Assembly (NCBI GenBank): GCA_015486075.1
Contig: WFSG01000031.1
Coordinates: 1-32,325 of the forward strand
Length of the DNA stretch: 32,325 nt
From: Deltaproteobacteria bacterium
Lineage (GTDB): Bacteria > Desulfobacterota > Desulfomonilia > UBA1062
Direction of reading: 5' to 3'
The notes below the pieces were generated by a model. That model had not been told where the DNA came from. It did no database searches and worked only from the letters and a program-made list of their open reading frames with translations. Both the position numbers and the translations under genes were made by a program. Shown in pieces: positions 7,374-15,073 of this stretch; within the stretch, counting starts at the first letter, position 1, and each line of letters begins with the position of its first letter.

Positions 7374-10039
7374 TGAAGGGCTCGGAGGTAAGGTCCAAGT
7401 TTCTCAGGTATTTCGAGGAGATGGGACACACGGTGGTACCAAGTTCATCCCTCGTGCCAGCTAGTGATCCATCCCTGTTGTTTACAAATGCCGGTATGGT
7501 GCAGTTCAAGTCCGTTTTTCTGGGTAGCGAGAAGAGGCCCTATACCAGGGCTACTTCCTCGCAGAAGTGTGTCAGGGCTGGAGGAAAACACAATGACCTA
7601 GAGAACGTGGGGGTCACTGCTAGGCATCACACGTTTTTCGAGATGCTCGGCAACTTTTCATTTGGTGACTACTTCAAGGAGGGCGCAATAGGATATGCAT
7701 GGGATTTTCTGGTCAACGTACTTGGCCTGGACCCTGAACGGCTGTGGGTAACGGTGTACAAGGACGACGACGAGGCCCACGATATATGGCAGGACAAGAT
7801 AGGAGTTAGACCGGAGAGAATAGTCAGGCTCGGAGAAAAGGATAATTTTTGGTCAATGGGTGATACAGGCCCGTGTGGGCCCTGTTCCGAGATTATATAT
7901 GATCAAGGCCCTGGAGTGGGTTGTGGCAGGCCAGAGTGTAACATAGAGTGCGAGTGCGACAGGTACCTCGAGATATGGAATCTAGTGTTCATGCAATACA
8001 ACAGGGATGAATCCGGCAGGCTTAGTCCCCTCCCTAGGCCAAACATAGACACTGGCATGGGTCTGGAGAGGATAACAGCGGTTCTCCAAGGGGTGCACAG
8101 TAACTATGATACAGACCTCTTCATACCTATAATAGATTATCTGGCAAGGCTCTCTGGTATTAGTTACGGTAGCAGTGATGACACAGACATCGCCATGAGG
8201 GTTATTTCAGACCATGCAAGGGCGAGTGCCTTTCTTGTCTCTGACGGTGTACTGCCTTCGAACGAGGGCAGGGGATACGTGTTGAGGCGTATCATAAGGC
8301 GTGCCTTGAGGCATGGGAAGACCTTGGGTTTGAAAGGTAGTTTTCTCAGCAATGTAGCAGGTGTAGTGGCTGAGGAGATGGGGGATGTATACCCGGAGCT
8401 CAAGTCCAGGTGGGGCTTCGTGGACAAGGTTATTTCTTCAGAGGAAGAGCGGTTTTTAAAGACCCTTGACAAGGGCCTGGCCATGCTGGACCAGGTGATG
8501 TCGACAGTAAGGCAATCCGGTAGGAACGTGATACCTGGAGAGGATGTATTCAGGCTTTACGATACATACGGTTTCCCCTGGGATCTTACTGCGGACATTG
8601 CAAAAAGCAAGGGTCTTGAGATTGACAGGGATGGATTTGACAGGGAAATGGAGAAACAGCGTGAACTGGCAAGGGCAGCGAGTAGTTTTAGTTCGATTTC
8701 CTCTAGTGGTCCTGGTATGACGAGAAATCTTCATACGGATTTCTTTGGCTACGATAGCCTGAGTCTTAATGCCAGGGTATCGGCAGTCTTTACAATTCAA
8801 TCTGGCAAGGAGAATCCTACATTCCAGGACGGCCAGGAAGTGGGTTCGATCCCGGAAGGAGCAGAGGGGTTTATTGTAACCGATGCAACACCATTTTACG
8901 GTGAATCAGGGGGGCAGGTTGGAGACACCGGTACCATGAGGGCCCCCGGGCTTGATGCCGTTGTCGTGGATACCCTGAAACCTGCTCAGGATCTTATAGT
9001 GCACAGGGTAAAGGTAAAAAAAGGTGTTCTGAAGAAGGGCCAAGACCTTCTCCTGGAGGTGGATGCAGAAAGGAGAATGGCCATAATGAGGCATCACAGT
9101 GCAACTCACTTGCTACAGAGTGCATTAAGGCAGGTACTTGGTGATCACGTGCATCAGTCTGGCTCACTTGTCACCGAGACCAGGCTTAGATTTGACTTCA
9201 CGCACTTTGCCGCACTTAGCAATGAAGAAGTAGACAGGATAGAAGACCTGGTAAATACACATGTACTTAGGGACCTGCCCATTAAGGTAGAGATACTTCC
9301 ACGGGAGCAGGCAATGCAGATGGGGGCCATGGCCTTGTTCAGCGAGAAGTACGGTGATGAGGTCCGGGTTGTAACCATGGGAGACGTGTCAGTAGAACTC
9401 TGTGGGGGGACCCACTGCACGAGCACAGGCCAGATTGGCCTTGTAAAGATAATATCAGAGGCAGGGGTTGCTTCTGGTATAAGGCGGATAGAAGCTATCG
9501 CAGGCCTACAATCCTTAAGGCTTTTCAGGGAACTCTCGCTTACCGTGGACAGACTTTCCGATGCACTTAAGTGTACAAAGGACGAGGTTCTGGACAGGGT
9601 AGAGACCGTGAAGAGGCAGGTAAAGGATCAGGATCGCAAGATAAAGGAGCTCAAGCTGAGCCTCATGGCTGGTTCTGGTCATGGTGACGGGGATGAGGAC
9701 ATGATCGAGTCAGGCGGCGTGAGGCTTTTGGTAAAGCGGATAGACGCGGACAATCCGTCCCAGATGAGGGAAGCTGGGGATCGCCTCAAACAGAGGATAA
9801 AATCGGGTGTGGTTTTCGTGGTATCTCCAATAAAGAACAAGGTTACATTCATAATCATGCTTACCGAGGACATGGCCCAGAGGTTTGATGCAGGGATGCT
9901 CATGAAGAGGATATGCAGCGAGCTGAATGGACGTGGTGGCGGTAAAAAGTTGTTTGCACAGGGTGGCATGGATGATCCTTCAAGTATAGATAGGGCGGTT
10001 GAGGTGCTTAAGCAGGAGATCTTTGGAGGTGTAGTATGA
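7373..10039 (+). CDS. alaS: Alanine--tRNA ligase
   Basis: Charges tRNA-Ala and clears mischarged Ser/Gly-tRNA-Ala through its editing domain. The catalytic N-terminus has FTNAGMVQFKSVFLG and RHHTFFEMLGNFSFGDYF. The editing site shows the zinc motif HHSATHLLQSAL together with LCGGTHCTSTGQIG. The C-terminal C-Ala domain contains NGRGGGKKLFAQGG. The full length of 888 residues is normal. I chose ATG 7373, which has AGGAG five bases upstream and overlaps the recX stop, over a TTG three bases earlier. The stop region overlaps hisB by four bases (ATGA). The recX-alaS order is common in bacteria. Confidence 0.98.
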   Translation: MKGSEVRSKFLRYFEEMGHTVVPSSSLVPASDPSLLFTNAGMVQFKSVFLGSEKRPYTRATSSQKCVRAGGKHNDLENVGVTARHHTFFEMLGNFSFGDYFKEGAIGYAWDFLVNVLGLDPERLWVTVYKDDDEAHDIWQDKIGVRPERIVRLGEKDNFWSMGDTGPCGPCSEIIYDQGPGVGCGRPECNIECECDRYLEIWNLVFMQYNRDESGRLSPLPRPNIDTGMGLERITAVLQGVHSNYDTDLFIPIIDYLARLSGISYGSSDDTDIAMRVISDHARASAFLVSDGVLPSNEGRGYVLRRIIRRALRHGKTLGLKGSFLSNVAGVVAEEMGDVYPELKSRWGFVDKVISSEEERFLKTLDKGLAMLDQVMSTVRQSGRNVIPGEDVFRLYDTYGFPWDLTADIAKSKGLEIDRDGFDREMEKQRELARAASSFSSISSSGPGMTRNLHTDFFGYDSLSLNARVSAVFTIQSGKENPTFQDGQEVGSIPEGAEGFIVTDATPFYGESGGQVGDTGTMRAPGLDAVVVDTLKPAQDLIVHRVKVKKGVLKKGQDLLLEVDAERRMAIMRHHSATHLLQSALRQVLGDHVHQSGSLVTETRLRFDFTHFAALSNEEVDRIEDLVNTHVLRDLPIKVEILPREQAMQMGAMALFSEKYGDEVRVVTMGDVSVELCGGTHCTSTGQIGLVKIISEAGVASGIRRIEAIAGLQSLRLFRELSLTVDRLSDALKCTKDEVLDRVETVKRQVKDQDRKIKELKLSLMAGSGHGDGDEDMIESGGVRLLVKRIDADNPSQMREAGDRLKQRIKSGVVFVVSPIKNKVTFIIMLTEDMAQRFDAGMLMKRICSELNGRGGGKKLFAQGGMDDPSSIDRAVEVLKQEIFGGVV

Positions 10040-10614
10040 GGAGTGCATCTGTAAAAAGGAAGACCAAGGAGACGGATATAGAGGTGGAGATAAATCTGGA
10101 TGGTGGCGAAGTGAATATAGATGTCCCTTCAGGATTTTTTGCCCATATGCTGGATAGTCTGAGCCGTCATTCCGGAATGGGGCTGAAACTCGTGGCAAGG
10201 GGAGATACTGACGTTGATCTGCACCATACAGTGGAGGACATTGGGATTGTCATGGGCCTTGCCATTAAAAAGGCACTTGGAGACAAGGCAGGTATAAATA
10301 GGTTCGGACTTGCCAAGATACCCATGGATGAATCCCTGGTAGAGGTGTGCATGGATATATCTGACAGGCCCTACTTTGCAATACACGGTGAGGACCCGTT
10401 TCATGGCCAGGTGGGTGATCTTGCCCTTGAACTTATACCTGAATTTTTCAGGGCAGTGGCATTCAACGCTGGCATAACCCTTCACGTTACGGTTCAGTCT
10501 GCCAGGAATTCCCACCATGTATCAGAAGCGTGCTTCAAGTCCTTTGCAAGGGCATTGAGACAGGCCGTGAGGCTTACTGGTAGCGAAATACCTTCTACCA
10601 AGGGTGTACTGTGA
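10036..10614 (+). CDS. hisB: Imidazoleglycerol-phosphate dehydratase
   Basis: Sixth step of histidine biosynthesis: dehydrates imidazole glycerol phosphate to imidazole acetol phosphate. It is the monofunctional form (192 residues) without the histidinol phosphatase domain. The duplicated metal-binding motifs are visible: DLHHTVEDIGIVMG near residue 60 and NSHHVSEACFKSFARAL near residue 157. The early FFAHMLDSLSRHSG is also typical. It overlaps alaS by four bases upstream and the small unknown gene by four bases downstream (GTGA). Of the other his genes only hisA follows here, so the pathway is scattered or lies elsewhere. Confidence 0.96.
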   Translation: MRSASVKRKTKETDIEVEINLDGGEVNIDVPSGFFAHMLDSLSRHSGMGLKLVARGDTDVDLHHTVEDIGIVMGLAIKKALGDKAGINRFGLAKIPMDESLVEVCMDISDRPYFAIHGEDPFHGQVGDLALELIPEFFRAVAFNAGITLHVTVQSARNSHHVSEACFKSFARALRQAVRLTGSEIPSTKGVL

Positions 10615-10880
10615 CATTTACATTCACAAAGGTCAAGACTAGGGATAGTTATCGCGTTCCAGGCATACCCAGGTTCGTGGAGCTGGAAGGCAAACTGATC
10701 AAGGTTGTCGAGGTGGAGAGAAGGTGGCACGAGGCATACCTTGATTCCAGCTGGTACCCCATGGAGTATTTTCGGATAAGGACAGAGGATAACAGACGTT
10801 TTGTGTTGAGGTATTCCACCCTTTTCAAGAGTTGGGGCATAAGGCCTGAGACAGACCTAACACCTAGCGAGGGTACGTAG
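10611..10880 (+). CDS. Small protein of unknown function between hisB and hisA
   Basis: An 89-residue protein that I do not recognise with confidence. It starts at GTG 10611, overlapping the hisB stop as GTGA, and ends five bases before hisA, so it is almost surely translated with them. It has no signal peptide or membrane segment. The middle is rich in aromatic residues and arginine (VERRWHEAYLDSSWYPMEYF, then RFVLRYSTLFKSWGI). The RW...YFRI...RFVLRY pattern vaguely recalls small DUF6504-type proteins, but this is a weak memory-based likeness. It sits where some bacteria place hisH, yet it is far too short and shows no glutaminase Cys motif. Confidence 0.75.
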   Translation: MTFTFTKVKTRDSYRVPGIPRFVELEGKLIKVVEVERRWHEAYLDSSWYPMEYFRIRTEDNRRFVLRYSTLFKSWGIRPETDLTPSEGT

Positions 10881-10885
10881 ATGGT

Positions 10886-11626
10886 ATGATTGTTATTCCG
10901 GCCATAGATCTTCACGATGGTAAGGTGGTCAGGCTCAGGCAGGGCAGATTCGAGAGTGCGAAGCAGTACAGTGATGACCCAGTCGCCATTGCAAGAGAGT
11001 TCGACGAGGCAGGCGCAAAGAGGATCCATGTAGTCGATCTGGATGCGTCTCTCAAGGGAAAGTCAGTAAACATAGCTGTTATAGAAAGGATATGCAGGTC
11101 TGTTAATGCCGAGATAGAGGTGGGCGGCGGTGTACGCACCCTGGATGATGCGGCAAGGCTGATGGACCTAGGTGTTGATTTTTTTATACTTGGTACAGCG
11201 CTCGTGAAAGAACCAGGTTTGGCCGGGGATATAATGAATGCGTACCCATCGAGGGTGGGTCTCGGTATAGATGCCAGGGATGGCAAGGTTGCGGTGTCCG
11301 GATGGACCGAGGAGACAGAGTACAGTGCTCAGGACCTGCTGAAGATGTACGAAGGTCTTTCGCCTGCTTTTGTGGTTTATACGGATATAAAGAGGGATGG
11401 CATGCTAACGGGACCGAACATTGAGGCCATTACCGCCATTGTGTCGTTTACCCGCATACCCGTGGTGGCATCAGGTGGTATCTCTACCATGCATGACTTG
11501 GTATTGCTTTCTGGCATAAAAGGTTTAATGGGTGCAATCACGGGTAAGGCCATATACGAAGGGAGTCTGGATATAAAGCAGGCCCTCTCCAGGTTCGGTA
11601 GTGATGGTAATATAAATAGAAGATAG
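10886..11626 (+). CDS. hisA: Phosphoribosylformimino-5-aminoimidazole carboxamide ribotide isomerase
   Basis: Fourth step of histidine biosynthesis: Amadori rearrangement of ProFAR to PRFAR. It is a (beta-alpha)8 barrel of 246 residues. IPAIDLHDGKVVRLRQG at the start carries the catalytic Asp. The first phosphate loop is IEVGGGVRTLDDA. The second half has YTDIKRDGMLTGPN with the second catalytic Asp and VVASGGISTMHDL. These HisA-specific motifs separate it from HisF. It follows the small unknown gene by five bases, and a HIT-family gene comes 24 bases later. Confidence 0.96.
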   Translation: MIVIPAIDLHDGKVVRLRQGRFESAKQYSDDPVAIAREFDEAGAKRIHVVDLDASLKGKSVNIAVIERICRSVNAEIEVGGGVRTLDDAARLMDLGVDFFILGTALVKEPGLAGDIMNAYPSRVGLGIDARDGKVAVSGWTEETEYSAQDLLKMYEGLSPAFVVYTDIKRDGMLTGPNIEAITAIVSFTRIPVVASGGISTMHDLVLLSGIKGLMGAITGKAIYEGSLDIKQALSRFGSDGNINRR

Positions 11627-11650
11627 AGGCGTGAGTACGTGGAGGTTTAC

Positions 11651-11989
11651 ATGGAAGACTGTATTTTCTGCAAGATCATAGCAGGGGATATACCCTCGAG
11701 CAGGGTTTACGAGGATGAGGACGTGTATGCATTCGACGACATAGAACCACAGGCGCCCGTACATACACTCGTGGTGCCAAAGATGCATGTTGCAACCCTT
11801 AACGACATTGATGATAACTCCCTGTGGAATTCCATGCTCAAAGGTATAAGGGAGGTTGCAAGGATAAAGGGTATAGTGGAGAGTGGATACAGGGTTGTTG
11901 TGAACTGTGGTGAACAGGGCGGTCAGATTGTAATGCATCTACACGTTCATGTACTAGGCGGTAAACGTCTTGACGACAAGATGGGCTAA
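11651..11989 (+). CDS. HIT-family purine nucleoside phosphoramidase (HinT-like)
   Basis: Histidine triad hydrolase that cleaves AMP-lysine-type phosphoramidates and related adenylated compounds. It begins EDCIFCKIIAGDIPSSRVYE and includes VYAFDDIEPQAPVHTLVVPK. It ends with the triad HLHVHVLGG preceded by GGQIVM, so the catalytic histidines are present. I chose ATG 11651 because GGAGG sits five bases upstream. A GTG at 11639 would add four residues and leave that site inside the gene. The 112-residue length is normal. It is the last gene of the plus-strand train and is followed at once by a palindrome and repeat element C. Confidence 0.93.
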   Translation: MEDCIFCKIIAGDIPSSRVYEDEDVYAFDDIEPQAPVHTLVVPKMHVATLNDIDDNSLWNSMLKGIREVARIKGIVESGYRVVVNCGEQGGQIVMHLHVHVLGGKRLDDKMG

Positions 11990-12002
11990 TTCTAATTAGA
12001 AT
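11989..12002. repeat. 14-bp perfect palindrome at the left edge of element C
   Basis: ATTCTAATTAGAAT reads the same on both strands and starts at the last base of the HIT gene stop codon. It has no loop, so it is a poor terminator. It could be a protein-binding site or an insertion target. No matching palindrome marks the other end of element C. Confidence 0.5.
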
Positions 12003-12340
12003 ACAAGGCAAAGGGCGTAGGGCAGACAGAAGGCGGAAGGATAGAAAAGGGACAAAGGCATAGAGGCACAAAGTAAAAGAAACAGGTACATGGTATAAGG
12101 TGTAGGGTATAAGGTTTAAGGTATAGGGTTAAGTAGAGGTGCCGGGTACTAGGCAAATAATCTGACAGATGATGCCTAATCTAAACTTTATGCCTCTGTG
12201 CCTTTGTCCCTTGTTTTCTTTACCTTATATCCTACCATACCTTGGACCCTGGACCTTTTATTATTTTTACCTGGCACCCGGTACCTGAGACCTTATCTTT
12301 TTTACCTTAAACCTTGTACCCTATACCTTGTACCTTTACC
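12003..12340. repeat. Intergenic heptad-repeat element C
   Basis: The third copy of the repeat family. The left arm has G-rich 7-mers (AAGGCAA, AGGGCGT; then AGGTGTA, GGGTATA, AGGTTTA, AGGTATA). The right arm has their complements (ACCTTAA, ACCTTGT, ACCCTAT, ACCTTGT, ACCTTTA). The 22 bases at 12047-12068 are the reverse complement of 12191-12212 with one mismatch, so the arms can pair over a long distance. The centre (about 12140-12180) is not repetitive. The right end runs directly into the truncated FAD oxidoreductase gene and supplies its last codons and stop. Function unknown. Confidence 0.8.
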
Positions 12341-12705
12341 CCGGCCTCGTGTAACATGTCGTGTGAAACGAACTTGTACACCTCGGGATCGAATGCATTG
12401 GCACTTGAGAAATCATATTCCACTTCTGTTGGCAGGTGCTTTACATAACCTCCAGATTTAGACATCCTATCGAGGAATTCTTCTATAATGCCTCCTTTAC
12501 CAAGGACCTCTGGCAAGGGATTAATGAGGTTTGCAGTTGCTGAACCCCCCAGGAAACCCTCCTGTTCAACAAGAAAGGTGTGACAACCGTTTCTGGCTGA
12601 TGCCAGGGCGGCCATTATGCCGGATGGTCCTCCCCCGCAAACAAGTACGTCCACCTCGTCAATAACAGGTGTTTCCCTTGGCTGTTCCCTAATGGTTCTT
12701 CCCAT
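12307..12705 (-). pseudogene. Truncated FAD-dependent oxidoreductase (N-terminal fragment)
   Basis: Only the N-terminal FAD-binding part of an FAD_oxidored-type flavoprotein remains. It has the dinucleotide-binding motif VDVLVCGGGPSGIMAALAS, an acidic strand end (TFLVEQ), and GFLGGSATANLINPL. Related proteins run to several hundred residues, and this frame stops at 132. The last ~10 codons (VKVQGIGYKV) and the TAA are read from heptad units of element C, so the true gene was cut off there. A good AAGGAGG site still lies seven bases before the ATG, and the gene follows rlmI by 20 bases. It could yield a small non-functional protein. The missing part is not elsewhere in this window. Confidence 0.8.
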
Positions 12706-12725
12706 AATACGACCTCCTTATTGAA

Positions 12726-13880
12726 TCATTCCACGTATAAAAGGTAACCTATCATGTGCATCCCCTGCGGATGGCTGGTAAGGTAGGGAAAATCCGGTGA
12801 CTGGGATAGCCTGGCTATTATCCTCGTACGTCTGCCAGTGGCCCTGGTTGACCTAGCCACGTATTTTATCATATCGTCCGGGGGCAGGGTGTACGGGAAT
12901 GAAGTGGTAAAGGACATAATTCCACCAGGCCTGAGTCTTTTAATGGCAAGATTAGTTATCTTCTCAAGTATCTCCTGTTCCTTTGGAAAGGGGGGAGGAT
13001 CGCAAATAACAAGGTCATAGGTCTCCCTGTCTTGCGAAAGGAAGCTCAACATATCTGCCCTTACTGACCTCCAGGCAAATGCAGGTATGTGGTTTATGTC
13101 CATGTTCCTTTTGAGGATGTCAAGGGCAGGTGCAGACGAATCCACGGCCACAGCCGACCTTGCACCACCTCTAAGCGCAGAAACCGTGAAACCACCCGTG
13201 TAGCAGAACAAGTCTAGCACGTCCCTATCCTTAGCGATTGATCTTATTATTTGCCTGTTCACCCTGTGGTCCAGGTAGAAACCGCTTCTCTCGCCCCTTT
13301 TAACGTCCACTAGGAAATGCATCCCCATCTCAACTATCTCGATCTCTCGTTCTGGCAGGCTTCCGTGAAGTGGCATGCTAAGGGGCTTGAGGCCCTCTAC
13401 GTGCCTTGACCTGTCATCTGAGCGTTCGTGTATCACGTGTTCGGGATATATCTCGTTCAGGATGCCTATTATTGTATCCCTGTGCCTTTCTATACCCGGG
13501 CAGAGGAACTGCACAACTATTACCCCGGAATATATGTCAACTAAGAGCCCGGGTATGCCATCGCCTTCGGCATTTACTATCCTGAAGCCAGTCGTGCCCT
13601 CTGGTATAATGGAAGACCTCATGCTGATGGCGCGTTCTATCCTCTGCATAAAGAAATTCTTGTCTATCTTATCCTTTCCCAGGCTTAAGACACGAACAGA
13701 AATTTGGGAATAAGGATTAAAAAAACCCTGGCAAACAAACCGGCCTCTTGAATCAAGTACCCTGCATATGCTACCTACCTTTGAATCTCCCTTAACATCA
13801 TCAATGGCGCCAGAGTAAATCCATGGATGGCCTCCCAATATCGGTGCTTCCTTCCTTTCTTTTAAACGAACTATAAGCAT
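12726..13880 (-). CDS. rlmI: Class I rRNA large-subunit methyltransferase, RlmI family
   Basis: SAM-dependent RNA methyltransferase, expected to make 5-methylcytosine in 23S rRNA. The first ~75 residues are a PUA RNA-binding domain (GGHPWIYSGAID, then GSICRVLDSRGRFVCQGFFN). A central domain includes FRIVNAEGDGIPGLLVDIY. The Rossmann methyltransferase half has VLDLFCYTGGFTVSALRGGA for SAM binding and YDLVICDPPPFPK at the catalytic site. The 384 residues fit the family. The start has no Shine-Dalgarno site and a promoter-like sequence ends only a few bases upstream, so the mRNA may be almost leaderless. The exact target base is inferred from the family. Confidence 0.88.
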   Translation of the reverse strand: MLIVRLKERKEAPILGGHPWIYSGAIDDVKGDSKVGSICRVLDSRGRFVCQGFFNPYSQISVRVLSLGKDKIDKNFFMQRIERAISMRSSIIPEGTTGFRIVNAEGDGIPGLLVDIYSGVIVVQFLCPGIERHRDTIIGILNEIYPEHVIHERSDDRSRHVEGLKPLSMPLHGSLPEREIEIVEMGMHFLVDVKRGERSGFYLDHRVNRQIIRSIAKDRDVLDLFCYTGGFTVSALRGGARSAVAVDSSAPALDILKRNMDINHIPAFAWRSVRADMLSFLSQDRETYDLVICDPPPFPKEQEILEKITNLAIKRLRPGGIMSFTTSFPYTLPPDDMIKYVARSTRATGRRTRIIARLSQSPDFPYLTSHPQGMHMIGYLLYVE

Positions 13881-13889
13881 AGGTTATGA

Positions 13890-13918
13890 TAATTACCATA
13901 TAGGATGATAACTGCCAA
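13890..13918 (-). promoter_or_regulatory. Possible promoter of rlmI
   Basis: On the minus strand TTGGCA (13918-13913), a 17-base spacer and TAATTA (13895-13890) resemble a sigma-70 promoter. The predicted start near 13883 is only about three bases before the rlmI ATG at 13880, which implies a nearly leaderless message. The remaining 130 bases up to the holA stop show no other feature that I can support. Confidence 0.35.
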
Positions 13919-14050
13919 CCTAGAAACAGAAGGGAAGTGCTTGAATAAGCCAATTACTGGAAATTGACTATAATCTGGGAAAACACGGTAGATACACAAG
14001 GACTTGGTTTTTCAACCGAACGCTGAGGGCTTAGAACTATTTAGGCTTTT

Positions 14051-15073
14051 TTATACCCGGTGCCTGCCCATAGTTGCCTGGCGCCTTATCACGTATCTGG
14101 AGCTTATCTCTGCCAGGTTGGCATAGATATGCACTGATTTGCCTGTCTTTATCTTTGTCTCAAGTTTTCTTACGTCTCCCAGGAGTTGCAGGAGCTCTCC
14201 TAGTGACCACAGACTTATCCTTGGCCTGATCTTCCATTCGCCCTTTATTCTTGTTTTACTACCCTTTGAACTTGGATCCATGTCCTTGAAAACCTGGTAG
14301 TGGTTGATGATTTTTTTCTCCAGCATATTCACGACTATCATGGGCTCTACACCGTTACGTTCTAGCTCGAAGAGCCGATAAACGGCATCTGCACGCCTGT
14401 CAAAGAGATTGTCCATGTATTTGAAAATCGATGCCTCTTTTGTTTGCATGACAGCATCTTCAACGTCGCTCTTCGTTATGGGGGCATTGCCCGGGGTGTA
14501 CATGCAGAGCTTCTCTATTTCTGTTGCTATTAGCCAGGTGTTGGAGTCAGTTACATCACTGAGTAGAGATGCTGCATCGCTCTCTATCTTCCTGCCATAG
14601 GAAGATACCCTGTCCATTATCCAGTCTATTAGGCTTTTACCTGTAAGCCTGTCGAACCTCTTTATCTTTAGGTTAGGGAGTATTCTGCTCAGTGCCGTAA
14701 CCTTGTCGGCTAATCCTTTGGTTTGCTTGGGCTCTTCGATGGTGAGCACCAGCGTGGTAGATTCTGGAAGCTTTCTAAGGAGTTCCAAGACCTTGTCCAT
14801 TATCGATATGGGGATCTTGTGCATGTTGTGCAGTACCACGAGTCTTCTAGAGGAGATAAAGGGTAAGGTCATGCAAAGGGATATGAAATCATCGGCCTGC
14901 CGTAGATCCCATATTTCCTCCCCGTTGAAGTTGGCATAGTTTATTGAGGAAGGGTCGTCTAGGGAAGCCCTCATGAGGTCTATGATCTCTTTCATGAGGA
15001 AGGTCTCGCTGCCGATGAACAGATAAACCTGCTCCAGCTTGCCCTTGCTTATGTCCCTCTTCAGCTGCTTCAT
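14051..15073 (-). CDS. holA: DNA polymerase III subunit delta
   Basis: Clamp-loader subunit that opens the beta sliding clamp. At 340 residues it has the HolA length. It starts with KGKLEQVYLFIGSETFLMKE, the typical HolA beginning, followed by LPFISSRRLVVLHNMHKIP and ESTTLVLTIEEPKQTKGLAD. Like other delta subunits it lacks a working Walker A motif. The C-terminal helical part (LFELERNGVEPMIVVNMLEK, SLWSLGELLQLLGDVRKLE) matches the family pattern. Its ATG overlaps the lptE stop (ATGA). The leuS-lptE-holA order supports the call, since this trio is common in Gram-negative bacteria. Confidence 0.9.
   Translation of the reverse strand: MKQLKRDISKGKLEQVYLFIGSETFLMKEIIDLMRASLDDPSSINYANFNGEEIWDLRQADDFISLCMTLPFISSRRLVVLHNMHKIPISIMDKVLELLRKLPESTTLVLTIEEPKQTKGLADKVTALSRILPNLKIKRFDRLTGKSLIDWIMDRVSSYGRKIESDAASLLSDVTDSNTWLIATEIEKLCMYTPGNAPITKSDVEDAVMQTKEASIFKYMDNLFDRRADAVYRLFELERNGVEPMIVVNMLEKKIINHYQVFKDMDPSSKGSKTRIKGEWKIRPRISLWSLGELLQLLGDVRKLETKIKTGKSVHIYANLAEISSRYVIRRQATMGRHRV

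Noticed and set aside
12198-12461. ORF rich in Leu/Pro/Tyr across element C
   Set aside because: It is the heptad repeat read as protein, and it overlaps the FAD gene fragment on the other strand.
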